A stretch of DNA of 64,000 nt from positions 14,927,039-14,991,038 of the forward strand of contig NC_088297.1 of NCBI RefSeq assembly GCF_032854445.1, read 5' to 3'. Both the position numbers and the translations under genes were made by a program. Positions 20,301 through 32,395 of the stretch are shown here, one piece after another. Origin of the DNA: Liolophura sinensis (Eukaryota; Mollusca; Polyplacophora; Chitonida; Chitonidae). Position 1 is the stretch's first letter, and each line of letters starts with the position of its first letter. The notes below the pieces were generated by a model. That model was not told the DNA's origin. It worked only from the letters and a program-made list of their open reading frames with translations, and searched no databases.

Positions 20301-20800
20301 CAGTGTCCGTAAGAAGCTTTTATATATAGACACTATTAATATGTATACATATTTTTTTAATATAAAACAAAAGAAAACAAATTAACATACACGTTAAAAA
20401 AATGAGAGAAAAAATTTCATCTGTTCTAAAACAACTGCTGTCATTAAATTAACTAATTACTAACATTTTCCCTTTGTTTTTTTTTCTTTTTTTTTCTCTG
20501 ATGCTAATCTCTGATGCCCTAATTGTTTATGAGGATTGCGCATCCTGTTCTATAAACGCTCAGCTGATTTATTTTCCTTGACCCCAGTGGCACTATTCTC
20601 AGTGGATGTCTCTTATAAAGTTGATGTGCATGTGTCATGAGGTGCAGAGTTTTCCTCAGGGCTTTGCACCTGCGAACACACGTCCCTGAAATCGGACAGC
20701 CCACCTTTCAACGTTAGGAGCGGTGTAAATCAATCCTGTTTACTAAAACAGGATAATCTGTTAAGTTCAACAGAAAGTCTGTTATATGCCTGAGTGGCGA
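17400..20800. other. Intergenic region upstream of gene A
   Basis: A family-X fragment lies at 17520-17700 (GAATAAAACCTTGAATGAGG, ACTACCACACTGTCTTTAC) and a SINE-3 fragment at 19850-19975 (AAGTTACTGACAAACAGTCC). A TTAACAGA-type MITE scrap is at 20735-20800. Short open frames at 18385-18579 and 18867-19202 resemble nothing I know and lack supporting splice structure. No gene is called. Confidence 0.5.
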
Positions 20801-20812
20801 TCAGATTAACTC

Positions 20813-21612
20813 GTGCTCACGCAAACTCGTGCCCAGGCCAAGTCGTACCCAACATTTGCCAAGTCGCACCCAACATTAGCCAAGACGTACCCAGCATTAG
20901 CCAAGCTGTACCCAGCATTAGCCAAGCTGTACCCAACATTAGCCAAGCCGTACCCAACGTTAGCCAAGTCGAACATCACATTAGCCAAAAGTCGTACCCA
21001 ACATTAGCCAAGTCGTACCCAACATTAGCCACGTCGTACCCAACATTTGCCAAGTTGTACCCAACAATAGCAAAGTCGTATCCAATATTAGCCAAAGTGG
21101 TACCCAGTAATAGGCAAGTTGTACTCAGCATTAGCCAAGTCGTACCCAGCATTAGCTAAGTCGTAGCCATCATTAGATAAGTCGTGTCCAACATTAACTA
21201 AGTGGTGTCCAACTTTAGTCAAGTACCCAACTTTAGTGATGTCGTTCACAACACCAATCAAGTCGTATCCAGCTTTAGTCAAGTCGGGGGCCTCAGTTGG
21301 AGTCTCTCACCAGTGCGGTCGCTGTGAGTTCAAGTCCAACTCATGCTGGCTTTCTCTCCGGCAGTACGTGGGAAGGTCTGCCACCAACCTGCGGATGGTC
21401 GTGGGTTTCCCCCGGGCTGTTCCAGGTTTCCACTCACCATAATGCTGGCCGCCCTCGCATAAGTGAAATGTTCTTGAGTAGGGCGTAAAATACCAATCAA
21501 ATAAATAAAAAGAATTTAGTCAAGTCGTACTAATCTTTAGTGATGTCAAATCCAACATCAATCAAATCGTACCCAACATTAGCGAAGTCGTACCAAGTAA
21601 TAATTTTACCCG
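20813..21612. repeat. 20-bp minisatellite interrupted by a SINE
   Basis: About 24 units of CCAAGTCGTACCCAACATTA at 20813-21287, grading into diverged copies. After the SINE-1 insertion (21288-21512) the array resumes with GTCAAGTCGTACTAATCTTT and ends near 21605. Confidence 0.93.
21288..21512 (+). mobile_element. SINE-1 inserted in the 20-bp array
   Basis: Nearly complete: GGGCCTCAGTTGGAG, GTGCGGTCGCTGTGAGTTCA (B-box region), GGATGGTCGTGGGTTTCCCC, CTTGAGTAGGGCGTAAAATA and an (AAAT)n tail. The head is partly deleted. GTCAAGTCG-type array sequence flanks it on both sides. Confidence 0.92.
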
Positions 21613-22740
21613 TTGATTTGAAATGTGCTCTAGAATATTTCTACAGGATATTAATCGACTGTGTTTTTTTCCTGACGGTTTCTTATTTCTAACTAGCTTG
21701 TCAAAAGATTCGATAGCTGTATTGATGTTAAGCTTATGCAGAAGGCAACATATGAAAAAAGATAGGGTATTGTTTGGTCACCCCAAAAAGATGGGAGAGT
21801 TTGCGAATGGCAGGCACCCCTCTGTCTGCCCGTCCAAGTCCAAACATACATTTTTATGTAATTAGCCAATCTTACAGTACGCAAGATGTACAAACCATCT
21901 TCATTTTGTTCTAAAGCAATCCGTTCTTTTTTCCATGTGCTGCCAGCCAATCTATTTTTTGTATTAATTTTTATGACATATCATTCTGACACGAGGTGCA
22001 TTCATATGAAATCAAGTCCTCCTACGTTAAGAAAAGGAAAGTTTTCTGCAATTCGTGCTTTTTGTAGTAGACACTTTTCAGGATGTTTACGATAATATCT
22101 ATTCGCACCTGTAATAATTTTGTCCGGTAATGTATATATATATATATGTTTTTATCCCCCCTTTACGCACGCAATGCCCCATTCACGAGGTGACCCAAAA
22201 TCTCTGAATGCTTGTTACATGGTGTCTGCCCGTTGACTATACATAACTCCAACGTTACTCTTTTGTTTTTTCTTCTACATGTGTTTCTCAAAACACATGT
22301 AAGGAGATGAAAGGACATCGCGGTATACACCAATACGATACACAATCATTCAAAATTGCTGAACGTAGAGACTCTATAGATGTACATTGACACAATACAT
22401 ATACGCACCCCTTACTGTCATATGCTTGAAAAATTCTTAAGTACGACCCAAAGTATACATACACACATCCATATTAATGTACACATGTATGGAAAGTATA
22501 TTCCGCTGGAAGAAAGATGAAATTGAAACACTGCCAGAACGGACTTTGTCACTTCAGTTAATAAGATGATGACTTATAATGCACTGGATTAACAAAGGAA
22601 GAATGACACCTAATCACAGAACAAAGAAGTTGCAGGGTTCCATATTCCTGCAAACCCTTCAGTCAAGAAATATTATAAAATGAAGAAAGAAACATGCATA
22701 CAACTCTAGACATTATCACCTTATGAAGTTAGATAAAACT
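21613..22740. other. Intergenic stretch without a recognised gene
   Basis: An AT-rich region with a short (TA)n run near 22132-22146. Open frames on both strands at 21623-21950 are short and unrecognised. Nothing else noted. Confidence 0.45.
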
Positions 22741-22744
22741 TGAT

Positions 22745-24232
22745 CAAAAACTTGGGTACGACTCGACTAAAGTTCGGTACGACCTGACCGAAGTTGGATA
22801 AGACCTGACTGGAGTTGGGTACGACCTAAACTGAGGTAGGGTAGGTCTACGACCTGACTGGAGTTGGGAACGACCAGACTGGAGTTGGGGCGACCTGACT
22901 GGAGTTGGATACGAAAAAACTTTAGACCCTGAAATACACTGGAGGTTGGGCACGACCTGACCGGAGCTGGATACGACTTGACTGGAGATGGGCATGACCT
23001 AACTGAAGTAGGTTAGGTCTACCACCTGACTGGAGTTGGGAACGACCTGACAGGAGGTGGGAACGACCTGACTGAGCTGGGAACGACCTGACTGGAGTTG
23101 GATACGACCTGACTGGAGTTAGGTAGAGTCTGACTGGAGTTGGGAACGACCTGACTGGAGCTGGGAACGACCTGACTGGAGATGGGAACGACCTGACAGG
23201 AGTTGGGAACGACCTGACTGAGCTGGGAGCGACCTGACTGGAGTTGGATACGACCTGACTGGAGTTAGGTAGAGTCTGACTGGAGTTGGGAACGGCCTGA
23301 CTGGAGTTGGGAACGATCTGACTGGAGGTTGGGCATCACCTGACTGGAGGTTGGGCATCACCTGACTGGAGTTAGGTAGAGTCTGACTGGAGTCGGGAAC
23401 GACCTGACTGGAGTTGGAACGATCTGACTGGAGGTTGGGCATCACCTGACTGGAGGTTGGGCATGACCTGACTGGAGCTGGGAACGACCTGACTGGAGCT
23501 GGGAACGACCTGACTGGAGGTTGGGAACGACCTGACTGGAGCTGGGTACAACCTAACTGGAGGTTGGGAACGACCTGACTGAGCTGGGTACATCCTAACT
23601 GGAGTTGGGAACGACCTGACTGAGCTGGGAGCGACCTGACTCGAGTTGGATACGACCTGACTGGAGTTAGGTAGAGTCTGACTGGAGTTGGGAACGGCCT
23701 GACTGGAGTTGGGAACGACCTGACTGGAGTTGGATACGACCTGACTGGAGTTAGGTAGAGTCTGACTGGAGTTGGGAACGACCTGACTGAGTTGAGAACG
23801 ACCTGACTGGAGTTGGATACGACCTGACTGGAGTTAGGTAGAGTCTGACTGGAGTTAGGTAGAGTCTGACTGGAGTTGGGAACGGCCTGACTGGAGTTGG
23901 GAACGATCTGACTGGAGGTTGGGCATCACCTGACTGGAGGTTGGGCATGACCTGACTGGAGCTGGGAACGACCTGACTGGAGGTTGGGAACGACCTGACT
24001 GAGCTGGGTACAACCTAACTGGAGTTGGGCAGGGTACTGAAGTAGGGTAGACCTACGACCTGGCTGGAGTTGGGAACGACATGACCGGAGTTGGGTACCA
24101 CCTAACTGATTGGAGTTGAGTGCGACCTGACTGTAGTTGAGTACAGTCTGACTGGAGTTAGGCACAAGTTGACTATAGTTGAGGACGACCTAACTGAAGT
24201 TGGGTACGACCTGACTGAAGTTGGAACACCAA
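22745..24232. repeat. 22-bp minisatellite of about 1.5 kb
   Basis: About 65 copies of GACCTGACTGGAGTTGGGAA plus C and one variable base. Variants such as GGTAGAGTCTGACTGGAGTT recur at spaced intervals. At 22912-22939 one unit is interrupted by 28 bases identical to unique flanking sequence at 24395-24422. Minus-strand open frames here are repeat artefacts. Confidence 0.95.
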
Positions 24233-24892
24233 GGGGATGTTATTCCCAGCCTCATCACCACCTGCCTCCTTGGGTCCTCTTGCCCAGAATTTCAAACTTT
24301 CATCATTAAAACTCACACCTTCCCAAACTTTACACAATTTCCATCATGTTGATACCAAGCATGTACCTGTACACCAAACATGGCAGTCTGACAGCGAAAA
24401 AACTTTAGACCCTGAAATACACAGAATTACATTCGTGGTAATGGAGTACTGATTTCTATCATGATCGCTCAAGTGTAATCGAAAACAAAATGGCCACCCC
24501 ATGCTGAAGCATTGGGTAAAATGCCCTTTTTTGTCTCTCCATAGGTGACCGGAAAGCGATGGTTGCAGAAATAAAACATCACCTATGCTCCGCAGAAATA
24601 CTCAGACAAGCTGAAAATGATACAAAGCCAACGAATACACTATCTCTAACAGTGATTCAAAATAACCATTTTCCTGTGCTACGACATTAGGATGACAACG
24701 TTCTTCACCAACGCCAGCTGTTAAGTGAGGAGATCACGTGGTCTCTAGCTTTACGTACTGGGGATTACAACAGTCTACATATTACGTTGCGCTATTTCCA
24801 TGTTAAAAAGACCGCTTTTCATGTACGTCACATTTTTAACGTAGAATTATAATTGCATCACTATACTAGCGTGTGTCTATCCCATTCTGTAT

Positions 24893-24985
24893 TTACTTAA
24901 TTACTTATTTGATAAGTGTTTTACGCGGTACTCATGAATATTTCACTGATACGACGGCGGTCAGCATTATGGTGGGAGGAAACAA
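24893..24985 (-). mobile_element. SINE-1 3' fragment
   Basis: TTATTTGATAAGTGTTTTAC, CTCATGAATATTTCACTGAT and CAGCATTATGGTGGGAGGAA. Confidence 0.78.
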
Positions 24986-25639
24986 TCCATGTAATGCACA
25001 CTCTATAAGTCAGTCGTCTTAATGTCACTGGCACAATGCGATGTACATTTATTATCATTATAAATGTAATCATTTGCGCATTAAATGTGATGTAAATCGG
25101 CCTGTTATTGGACTGACCCACGCCGTGATAATATGTCGGTCATCATAATCCCCTGTGTATGAAATGTGGCGTCAATGGGCCCCTTTATGGGACTGGTATA
25201 CCTCGATACCTATACGTCATTATAATCATTCGTACACAAATTAAACCAACATCTGAACACCATGAAATAAACGAACAAACAAAGCCTTGAAATGGCTATG
25301 CGCGTGGTCGTCACAGAGATACTGAAGATGAAAGTCATTAAGATCCAGTATTACAGTGACCATGTACTGATTAGTACATCTCGTGTATAACGGCGCGCCT
25401 CGATTTACTCACGGAATTACCGGAAAGTATATTCCGGGAATGAACTTGGTGCGTTTGGCCAGAAGGATGTTGATTTCCGGGAGACCTTATTTCAAATGTG
25501 TGGGTGGGCTTGTAATGGGTGAAGCACGAATAAGTTCACTTGGGTGCTGAGTGAAATGCACTAAAAGTTTCTATAAAATTGCATAACAGTTTTGTATAAC
25601 AATGTAACAGTTGTGCATTCAACGTTGACGTTTGATAAA

Positions 25640-25755
25640 CCTAGGGAAAGTCTAAGGTTTACCCTGGTCTCCGTCCGGTTTCATCCTACAATTAAGTGGC
25701 CGCCGATGTATAAGTGAAAAAGTCACTACCAATGAAATCAAATTAATTAAAAAAT
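25640..25755 (+). mobile_element. SINE-1 3' fragment, diverged
   Basis: GTCTCCGTCCGGTTTCATCC, TGGCCGCCGATGTATAAGTG, then AATCAAATTAATTAA. The CTTGAGTACGGC block is mostly lost. Confidence 0.6.
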
Positions 25756-25864
25756 TAACTCTTAAGATGTAGATCAGATGAAAACGAAACAAATCGAAAA
25801 GTTTTGTCTATCCACGAACATTGTTATGACGCCCATAACATTTGTCATGTCACACACATGTAGA

Positions 25865-25995
25865 TATGACTGACTGCAGCACAGAGGGTTTAACCAGATC
25901 AACGACGACGGTGTGATAATTGGCATACGATCACGCGTGTACCGGGTGAAACCCGACCTCGTGTTAGTTTACCTCAGTTAGGGTTTTATACCAAC

Positions 25996-26000
<5 letters not shown>
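25865..26000 (+). mobile_element. Family-X copy leading into a CA microsatellite
   Basis: Contains GACGACGGTGTGATAATTGG, GGGTGAAACCCGACC and TTACCTCAGTTAGGGTTTTA. Its sequence passes directly into (AC)n where other copies read GTTCATGTAAATGC. Confidence 0.7.
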
Positions 26001-26151
<151 letters not shown>

Positions 26152-27181
26152 TATATATATAAGAAATTAAGAGTTGAGTCGTCCAGTATTTCAAGAAGCC
26201 TTTTCTAATCTTCTTTCAATTATGCTTAATTCCCTGGGAAGATAAAGATAATGGTGTTCCCTTTTGCTAATTCCTGTAAAGCGTAAGGGTGCTTTATCGC
26301 ATTTATATGTTTATTTTTTTCTTTATTTACTTATTTATTTGATTGCATGGTGCTTAAGAATGTTTAACTTATGCGACGGTGGCCAGCAATAGGAAAGTTT
26401 CTTGGTCTATAACCGATTATGTATCAAAATTGATTGCCTGGCGGTGCAGAACCCCTACACGGCGCCCATTTTCATTTTTCTTATATGCATACGTTTTGCA
26501 TTTCCTTATGTGTACCGTGGTTGAACTAAAAAAAAAAATCACGTTGCGGTACAGAATAAAAATTTTGATAGAAGTTGTTGAAATGTAACATGCTATTCAT
26601 TTGTTAAAAATTCAGCAAGTGTTCATTTTTTCCTCGCCTGCTTAATTGGAGCTTTAATATCCTTTCTTATGATTAAATACATGTTACTTGCTATTGAAAT
26701 TGTAAGGTCACCTTTAATTTCGCCTCGGGGCAAAATTTGGGTTTTCATGGCTGGGAGAATTACCTGAGGGTTTATTCAACGCGTCACTGATTTTGTCATT
26801 GCTGGTTGATGATGCTCTGTCTTACGTCACTGTATCGATCGGCCTGCGGGTATGACAAGGTACAGAAAAAAATTCTTATTTGTTTACAGGTTTCTGTAAA
26901 TTCACTTACTTTAAAATAGATAAACACCTATCAGTTCCACTAGAATTCTTTATTTTTTTTTCTAGATTTTTGTGCAAACACATCGCACCTTAATTCGTGT
27001 CACTGTTCAAATTAGTAAATGCCCTTTATTGTCGCCCACGAATTAACCTTTGGGTAGCACTCTTGCGTATTTACAATAGGCCTGTATCAACTAAACTATG
27101 CAAGTTTCCACAAGTAATTGGAAGGCGTATTTCCAAAACCAGGCTATGGTCAGAAATGATTGATTGGGTGGATAGATGGCT

Positions 27182-27549
27182 TGGTGAGTGAGTGAGTGAG
27201 TGAGTGAGTGCTTGGGGTTTAACGTCGTGCTCAATAATTTTTCAGTCATATGACGACAACGGAATCATCAGGGTGTATGTAATGTACCTCCTTGTTGCAG
27301 CACGGATTTCAACCGCTCATTATCTAGTGCTGCTTCACTGAGATGACTTACCGAAGGTAAGTAAGTCGCCCCGCCCGAGCCACTATACTGATACAGGTCA
27401 ACCAGTCGTTACACTATCCCCTTCATGCTGAAGGCCAATCGAGAAAGTTACAACTTCCTCTTTTAAAGTCAGGTTTGACTCAACCAAGGATTGACCCTGG
27501 ATCTACCGCTCCCGAAGCGGACGCTCTACCAACTGGGCTATCCGGGCCG
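27182..27549 (-). mobile_element. Full-length tRNA-headed SINE-2 with (ACTC)n tail
   Basis: On the minus strand the head reads GGCCCGGATAGCCCAGTTGG, then AGAGCGTCCGCTTCGGGAGC, with B-box-like GGGTCAATCC. It resembles a tRNA-Pro(CGG), but the 3' acceptor half does not pair with the 5' half, so it is not a functional tRNA gene. The body contains CAGTGAAGCAGCACTAGATA and the 3' end ATGACTGAAAAATTATTGAG then (ACTC)n. A second copy is at 39690-39919. Confidence 0.88.
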
Positions 27550-27887
27550 GTGCGAGAATTTGAAGAGCTAGAAATAGAATAAAATTTAAAAACAGCACGT
27601 ACAAAATAAATAGAAAGAGTAATGACGACGTGCAAAACTTTCACAAAGACTGAGAACCCATACAACAAGCCACAGTCACTGACTTATTAACTTTGTGCTT
27701 TTTGAAGCGATAGCCTTAAACAATTTATCAATTTTTTATTGCCATTTGAGGGGTTTGAAAAATGCAAGATGGGTAAAGATGGTCAAAGAGTACTTTTATA
27801 ATAATGTCAAGGTGATGGATTTATATAGGCGATCAACAGCTCTACAAAGGGCACGATACGTCGTCAGGTTCCACACAAACCCCTAGA

Positions 27888-28020
27888 AGTATTATTTATT
27901 TATTTATTGGATTGGTGTTTTACGCTGTACTCAAGAATATGTCACTTACATGACGGCGGACAGCATTATGGTGGGAGGAAAGCGGGCAGAGCCCGGGGGA
28001 AACCCACGACCATGCTGGGC
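27888..28020 (-). mobile_element. SINE-1 3' part
   Basis: TTATTGGATTGGTGTTTTAC, CAGCATTATGGTGGGAGGAA and CCGGGGGAAACCCACGACCA. Well preserved. Confidence 0.9.
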
Positions 28021-28124
28021 TATACTGTTCTTCAGCACATCCTCTAACGTATAACAGAGAACGAAAATTTTCCAAAAAAATAGCCATCCCTGTAATACAA
28101 TGAAATCCTGATTTATAAAGTATT

Positions 28125-28345
28125 TATTTATTCGATCATTTGATTAAGGCCATACTCAAGAATTATTTACTTCCAACTTTGCGATGGCGGTCAGTTTTAT
28201 AGGTGGTCGGGAATATTTAATTAAACCACCAACCTTTGGCGAACTCTCCTTCATGTGTTGTAGGGATGTACACAGTATATTGGCCTCAAACCAGAAATTT
28301 GTATACCTGCCATCAAACTAAATGGACGCTCAGTATTTCCCTATT
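28125..28345 (-). mobile_element. SINE-3 copy
   Basis: GCCATACTCAAGAATTATTT, GCGATGGCGGTCAGTTTTAT, then CCACCAACCTTTGGCG. Its 3' region is shared with SINE-1, while the sequence further in is not. Confidence 0.65.
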
Positions 28346-28404
28346 ATTCGTTTATTTACTTATTTATTTGGTTGGTGTTTTATGCCATACTCAAGAATAT
28401 TTCT

Positions 28405-29160
28405 CAAGAAAATTTCAAATATAAGCCTTCTCGGACCGATTGCTCAAATATAAGCCTTCTCTAACCGATTGCTCAGATACAAGCCTTGTCGGACCGGTTG
28501 CTCATACATAATCCTTCTCGGATCGGTTATTCAAATATAAGCCTTCTCTAACCGATTGCTCAGATATAAGCCTTGTCGAACAGGTTGCTCATACATAATC
28601 CTTCTCGGATCGGTTATTCAAATATAAGCCTTCTCTAACCGATTGCTCAGATATAAGCCTTGTCGAACAGGTTGCTCATACATAATCCTTCTCGGATCGG
28701 TTATTCAAATAAAAGCCTTCTCTAACCGATTGCTCAAATATAAGCCTTGTCGGACCGGTTGCTCATACATAATCCTTCTCGGATTGGTTATTCAAGTATA
28801 AGCCTTCTCTGACCGATTGCTCAAATATAAGCCTTGTCGGACCGGTTGTTCATACATAATCCTTCCCGGGTCGGTTATTCAAGTATTAGCCTTCTCTAAC
28901 CGATTGCTCAAATATAAGCCTTGTCGGACTGGTTGCTCATACATAATCCTTCCCGGGTCGGTTATTCAAGTATTAGCCTTCTCTGATCGATTGCTCAAAT
29001 ATAAGCCTTGTCGGACCGGTTGCTCAAATATAAGCCTTGTCGGACCGGTTGTTCATACATAATCCTTCTCGGATCGGTTATTCAAATATAAGCCTTGTCG
29101 GACCGCTTGTTTAACGCTAAGCCTTCTCACTCCGGTTGTTCCGATCTAATCCTTCTGGGA
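28405..29160. repeat. 29-bp minisatellite with a three-monomer higher-order unit
   Basis: Monomers alternate in order: CAAATATAAGCCTTCTCTAA; CAGATATAAGCCTTGTCGGA; CATACATAATCCTTCTCGGA, each ending CCGRTTGCT or CGGTTATT. The order repeats about every 87 bp for about eight cycles. A SINE-1 scrap (28350-28404) touches its left edge. Confidence 0.92.
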
Positions 29161-29402
29161 TGTCAGTTTCAGGCACCAAATCGCCAGCAGTCATATTCAG
29201 AAAGTGTAATCTCCTAAAAACGGCTATACTGTTCCTTAAAATTCACAGCTTAAATGACATCTCTACCAGCTTGGATTTGACATGTTGACGGACGACATGT
29301 TTTGTGTTGGGCGCAGCGAATTTGGTTTGTCTAATAAAACAATGGTCTGCTTTTTAGTTAATATGACTGAGTAGACTTTGACAGTAATGACAGATGTGTC
29401 TA

Positions 29403-29705
29403 ATTATTTATTATATCAGGATTTGACGTCGTACTCAAGAATATTTCACTTAAACGACGGCGGCAATATGGAAGGAGGAAACTGGGTACAGTGGGAAACA
29501 CACGACTAGGTTGCTGTCAGACCGTAAGGTATATAGGTGGAACTTATACAAAGGGTAGATCACCGCCCTTTCCTAAATACAGCTGCTGTCGATCCAGAAA
29601 TAGCTGGATTCGAACTCTCGACATCATTGGCCAAGGATTTGTCGTCTTCAGCTAGGCTAACCCATTATACTCCTGAACCAGCGCGGGCTCTCGAGCGTTT
29701 CTGGG
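29403..29705 (-). mobile_element. SINE-1/SINE-3-type composite
   Basis: 29403-29520 is a SINE-1-type 3' part (GTACTCAAGAATATTTCACT, GGAAGGAGGAAACTGGG). 29540-29705 continues as a different body, with a tRNA-like head on the minus strand near 29690 (GAGAGTTCGAATCCAGC is B-box-like). Confidence 0.6.
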
Positions 29706-30717
29706 ATGGTAAACACTTGATCATAGATATAGAACAAATAAGTTAATGTGGAAATGGCACAATTAAAAAAATGCAACAACAAAACATTGTTTAATTAAAC
29801 CATAAGCCTGGAGGGAAAGAACCAAATTTCGTCCAATTCGGTGACGGCAGTCAGTTTTAGAGCTTTTTGATTGGCTGATTGTAGATTAATGATCATAAGG
29901 AAGGATAAGGAGTTACCTCAATGTAAGGGGGTGTGGGGATGTGGGAAGCGGGGGGGGGGGGGGCGGGGGAATGATTATGATTTTTGCTCGAACAGCCTAC
30001 ACATATTGTCCCCTGGGGTATGGGTGAGGAGTTTATGTTGAACAGATTACAGTTCGCTGATTGGATGTCTACAGTGAAAAGAAACGTGGTAGCTTACGTA
30101 TTCACAGAGTACACACGCAGATATTAGAGTACCCGGATTTACAAAAGATTTTGAAAAATAAATAACAAGGCCCATAGGCGTTTAGCTGGGAGGTGGATGG
30201 ATAGTTTTTGCTCTCGTTTTCGAGAAAACATGATGAAAAACAGACCGCTTTTCATTGCGGGAAGGATGACATTTAATATAATAAAAGTTGATCATAATTA
30301 TAACACCGCAACGTGTATATCAAATTGTAAAAGTCAACAAATAAATAAATGAAACGAAGGTTAATCGTTTCTAGTGAGAAGTTAAGGACTTGGCAATCGG
30401 TAGTGGTTTACTATCTTCTGGAGACGATATACTCATTTGAGAAGTTTTCCATGACCTACACATAAAATATTCTGCTTATACAACGTAAGCCAAATTCGTT
30501 ATTTTTTATAGCGTTAACATAAAACTCAAAAAAGTGATCGATTGCTATTTTAATTTTAATAGGAAATTGAACATTACTGAAATAATTATTTTGAATACGA
30601 CGAGAGTGACATCTGAAGTGACGAAACCTGCAAAGACCCATATAAATAAATGTATCGTTATAAACTTCTTTTGGGATAGGTCTAGTATATAACAGTCAGT
30701 CGATACCTTACATATAA

Positions 30718-30832
30718 TACATTCTACTTACCGGTTTCCACCCGCCATAATTCTGGCCGCCGTCGTATAAATGAAATATTCTTGAGTACGGCGTAAAACA
30801 CCAATCAAATAAATAAATAAATAAATTTACAA
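30718..30832 (+). mobile_element. SINE-1 3' part
   Basis: GGTTTCCACCCGCCATAATT, CTGGCCGCCGTCGTATAAAT, CTTGAGTACGGCGTAAAACA and an (AAAT)n tail. Confidence 0.88.
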
Positions 30833-31939
30833 AAAAAAATTTTTTTGGGAAGATTAGTAAAGATAATATCTTTCCCACGAAACTTGTCCAAAATGATATG
30901 CAATATTCCATAAAAGGCATTTCACCGATGACAAAAGATCGTGCTGCGAAAAGATTACATCAAAAATTTACATACACGGTGTAAATAACTTCTTGAGCGA
31001 TGACGTCACGCAATATTATGTGCATTTCACCCTTTTTCCTAACAGATTTTCGAATTTTCTATATATTGCTTATCCCACTTTATTTCAGTTATTTTTTATT
31101 CAATTATCAAATTTATGAACGATGGATCGAGAGTAATTCAGGAAACTTAACCCTCATCCATGTCTATTTATGGCTTAACGAGACCAGTTAATAAACATTC
31201 CAGACGGTCAGATCTGCCCTACTTCCAATGTCAACAAGCGTCGCCAAAGGGCGTTTTCTGTCTTTTTTTTCCTGTAACATACGCACGGCAGCGCATTGTT
31301 CTACTGACCGTACGTTTTCCTTATAGATAAGACCGATATTTGTGGCATTTAAAATGCGAACAAATAGTTCATAAATAGCATGTACCAATTTGGAGAAAAC
31401 GATGTGCCCGTTGATATGGTACAGATGTCTGTTACGATTCGGCAATGACGTACACGCTGTCTGTACTACTTTACAGTGCCAAACAAGAACACTGTATATT
31501 TGGCCTAAATTTTCGTCCATGTCTCAATTATTAATTTTCCCCAGACTGGTAGAATTAACTGAGGTTTTTTGGGAAGTTATGATGACGAGAAAAATCTACC
31601 AAGAAAATGGAAGTTTCAGCACCAAACCAATATTTTATAACCGTTATTTGCTTCTAAAATGCAATTTTTTAAGCGAACGTTCAAGGTCGATTACAGTAAT
31701 TGCTGTAACCATCTCTAGTACAAACACTGGTTTGTTCACCAAAAGCAAAAATACAACACACAATGTTTAGGCAACGATAAATTCTGCAAATAAAATTTAC
31801 GCGAGGGGAGCAAACATCAGATGTCACAGTTGTCAGGAAGGAACAGCCATTATTCTAGGCATAAAACTCACTGTAAAATTCCAAATTTTCAGACCAGTCA
31901 TTAATTCTTTAACTAAGTCAAACACGGGCACCTTCCTTG

Positions 31940-32122
31940 CTCCTTAGTTCGAAAACTTTACGGCCAGGTGTGTTAAGGTCAGCCAGTATAATCCATCGAT
32001 GATTGTGGGTCTCCCCTTGTCCCTGTCCGGCTTCCACACACCATAATGCTGGCCTCCGCCGTACACGTGAAGTATTCTTGAGCACGGCGTAAAACAGCAA
32101 TCAAATAAAACATAAATAGATA
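31940..32122 (+). mobile_element. SINE-1 3' part
   Basis: GATGATTGTGGGTCTCCCCT, CACACCATAATGCTGGCCTC and CTTGAGCACGGCGTAAAACA. Confidence 0.82.
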
Positions 32123-32237
32123 ATTTACAAGGCTCCGTATTTATAAGGATCTACCAAGTATTCTCAAAAGCCTGAACTTCTTTTTTTAGCCTGATATTTA
32201 TAGCAAGCTGGATTATTTTGTGTTCATCTGACTAAAT

Positions 32238-32395
32238 GTTTTATTTATTTATTTGATTGGTGTTTTATGCTGTAGTCAAAAATATTTCACTTATACGTCC
32301 AACATTGTGATAGGAGGAAACCGGGCAGACTTTCCCACGGACTGGACGTTTTAACGCTGTTCTCAAGAATATTTCATTACAGAGAAACCACTAGA
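32238..32395 (-). mobile_element. SINE-1 3' part
   Basis: TTTATTTGATTGGTGTTTTA, GTCAAAAATATTTCACTTAT and GGAGGAAACCGGGCAGAC, with a second scrap TTCTCAAGAATATTTC at 32362. Confidence 0.82.

Noticed and set aside
27478-27549. Possible tRNA-Pro(CGG) gene on the minus strand
   Set aside because: D arm, anticodon arm and T arm can be drawn, but the 3' acceptor strand does not pair with GGCCCGG and the sequence continues into a SINE body; it is a SINE head.
31188-31770. Overlapping open frames of 110 and 126 codons on opposite strands
   Set aside because: No motif, signal peptide or splice support, and codon use looks random.
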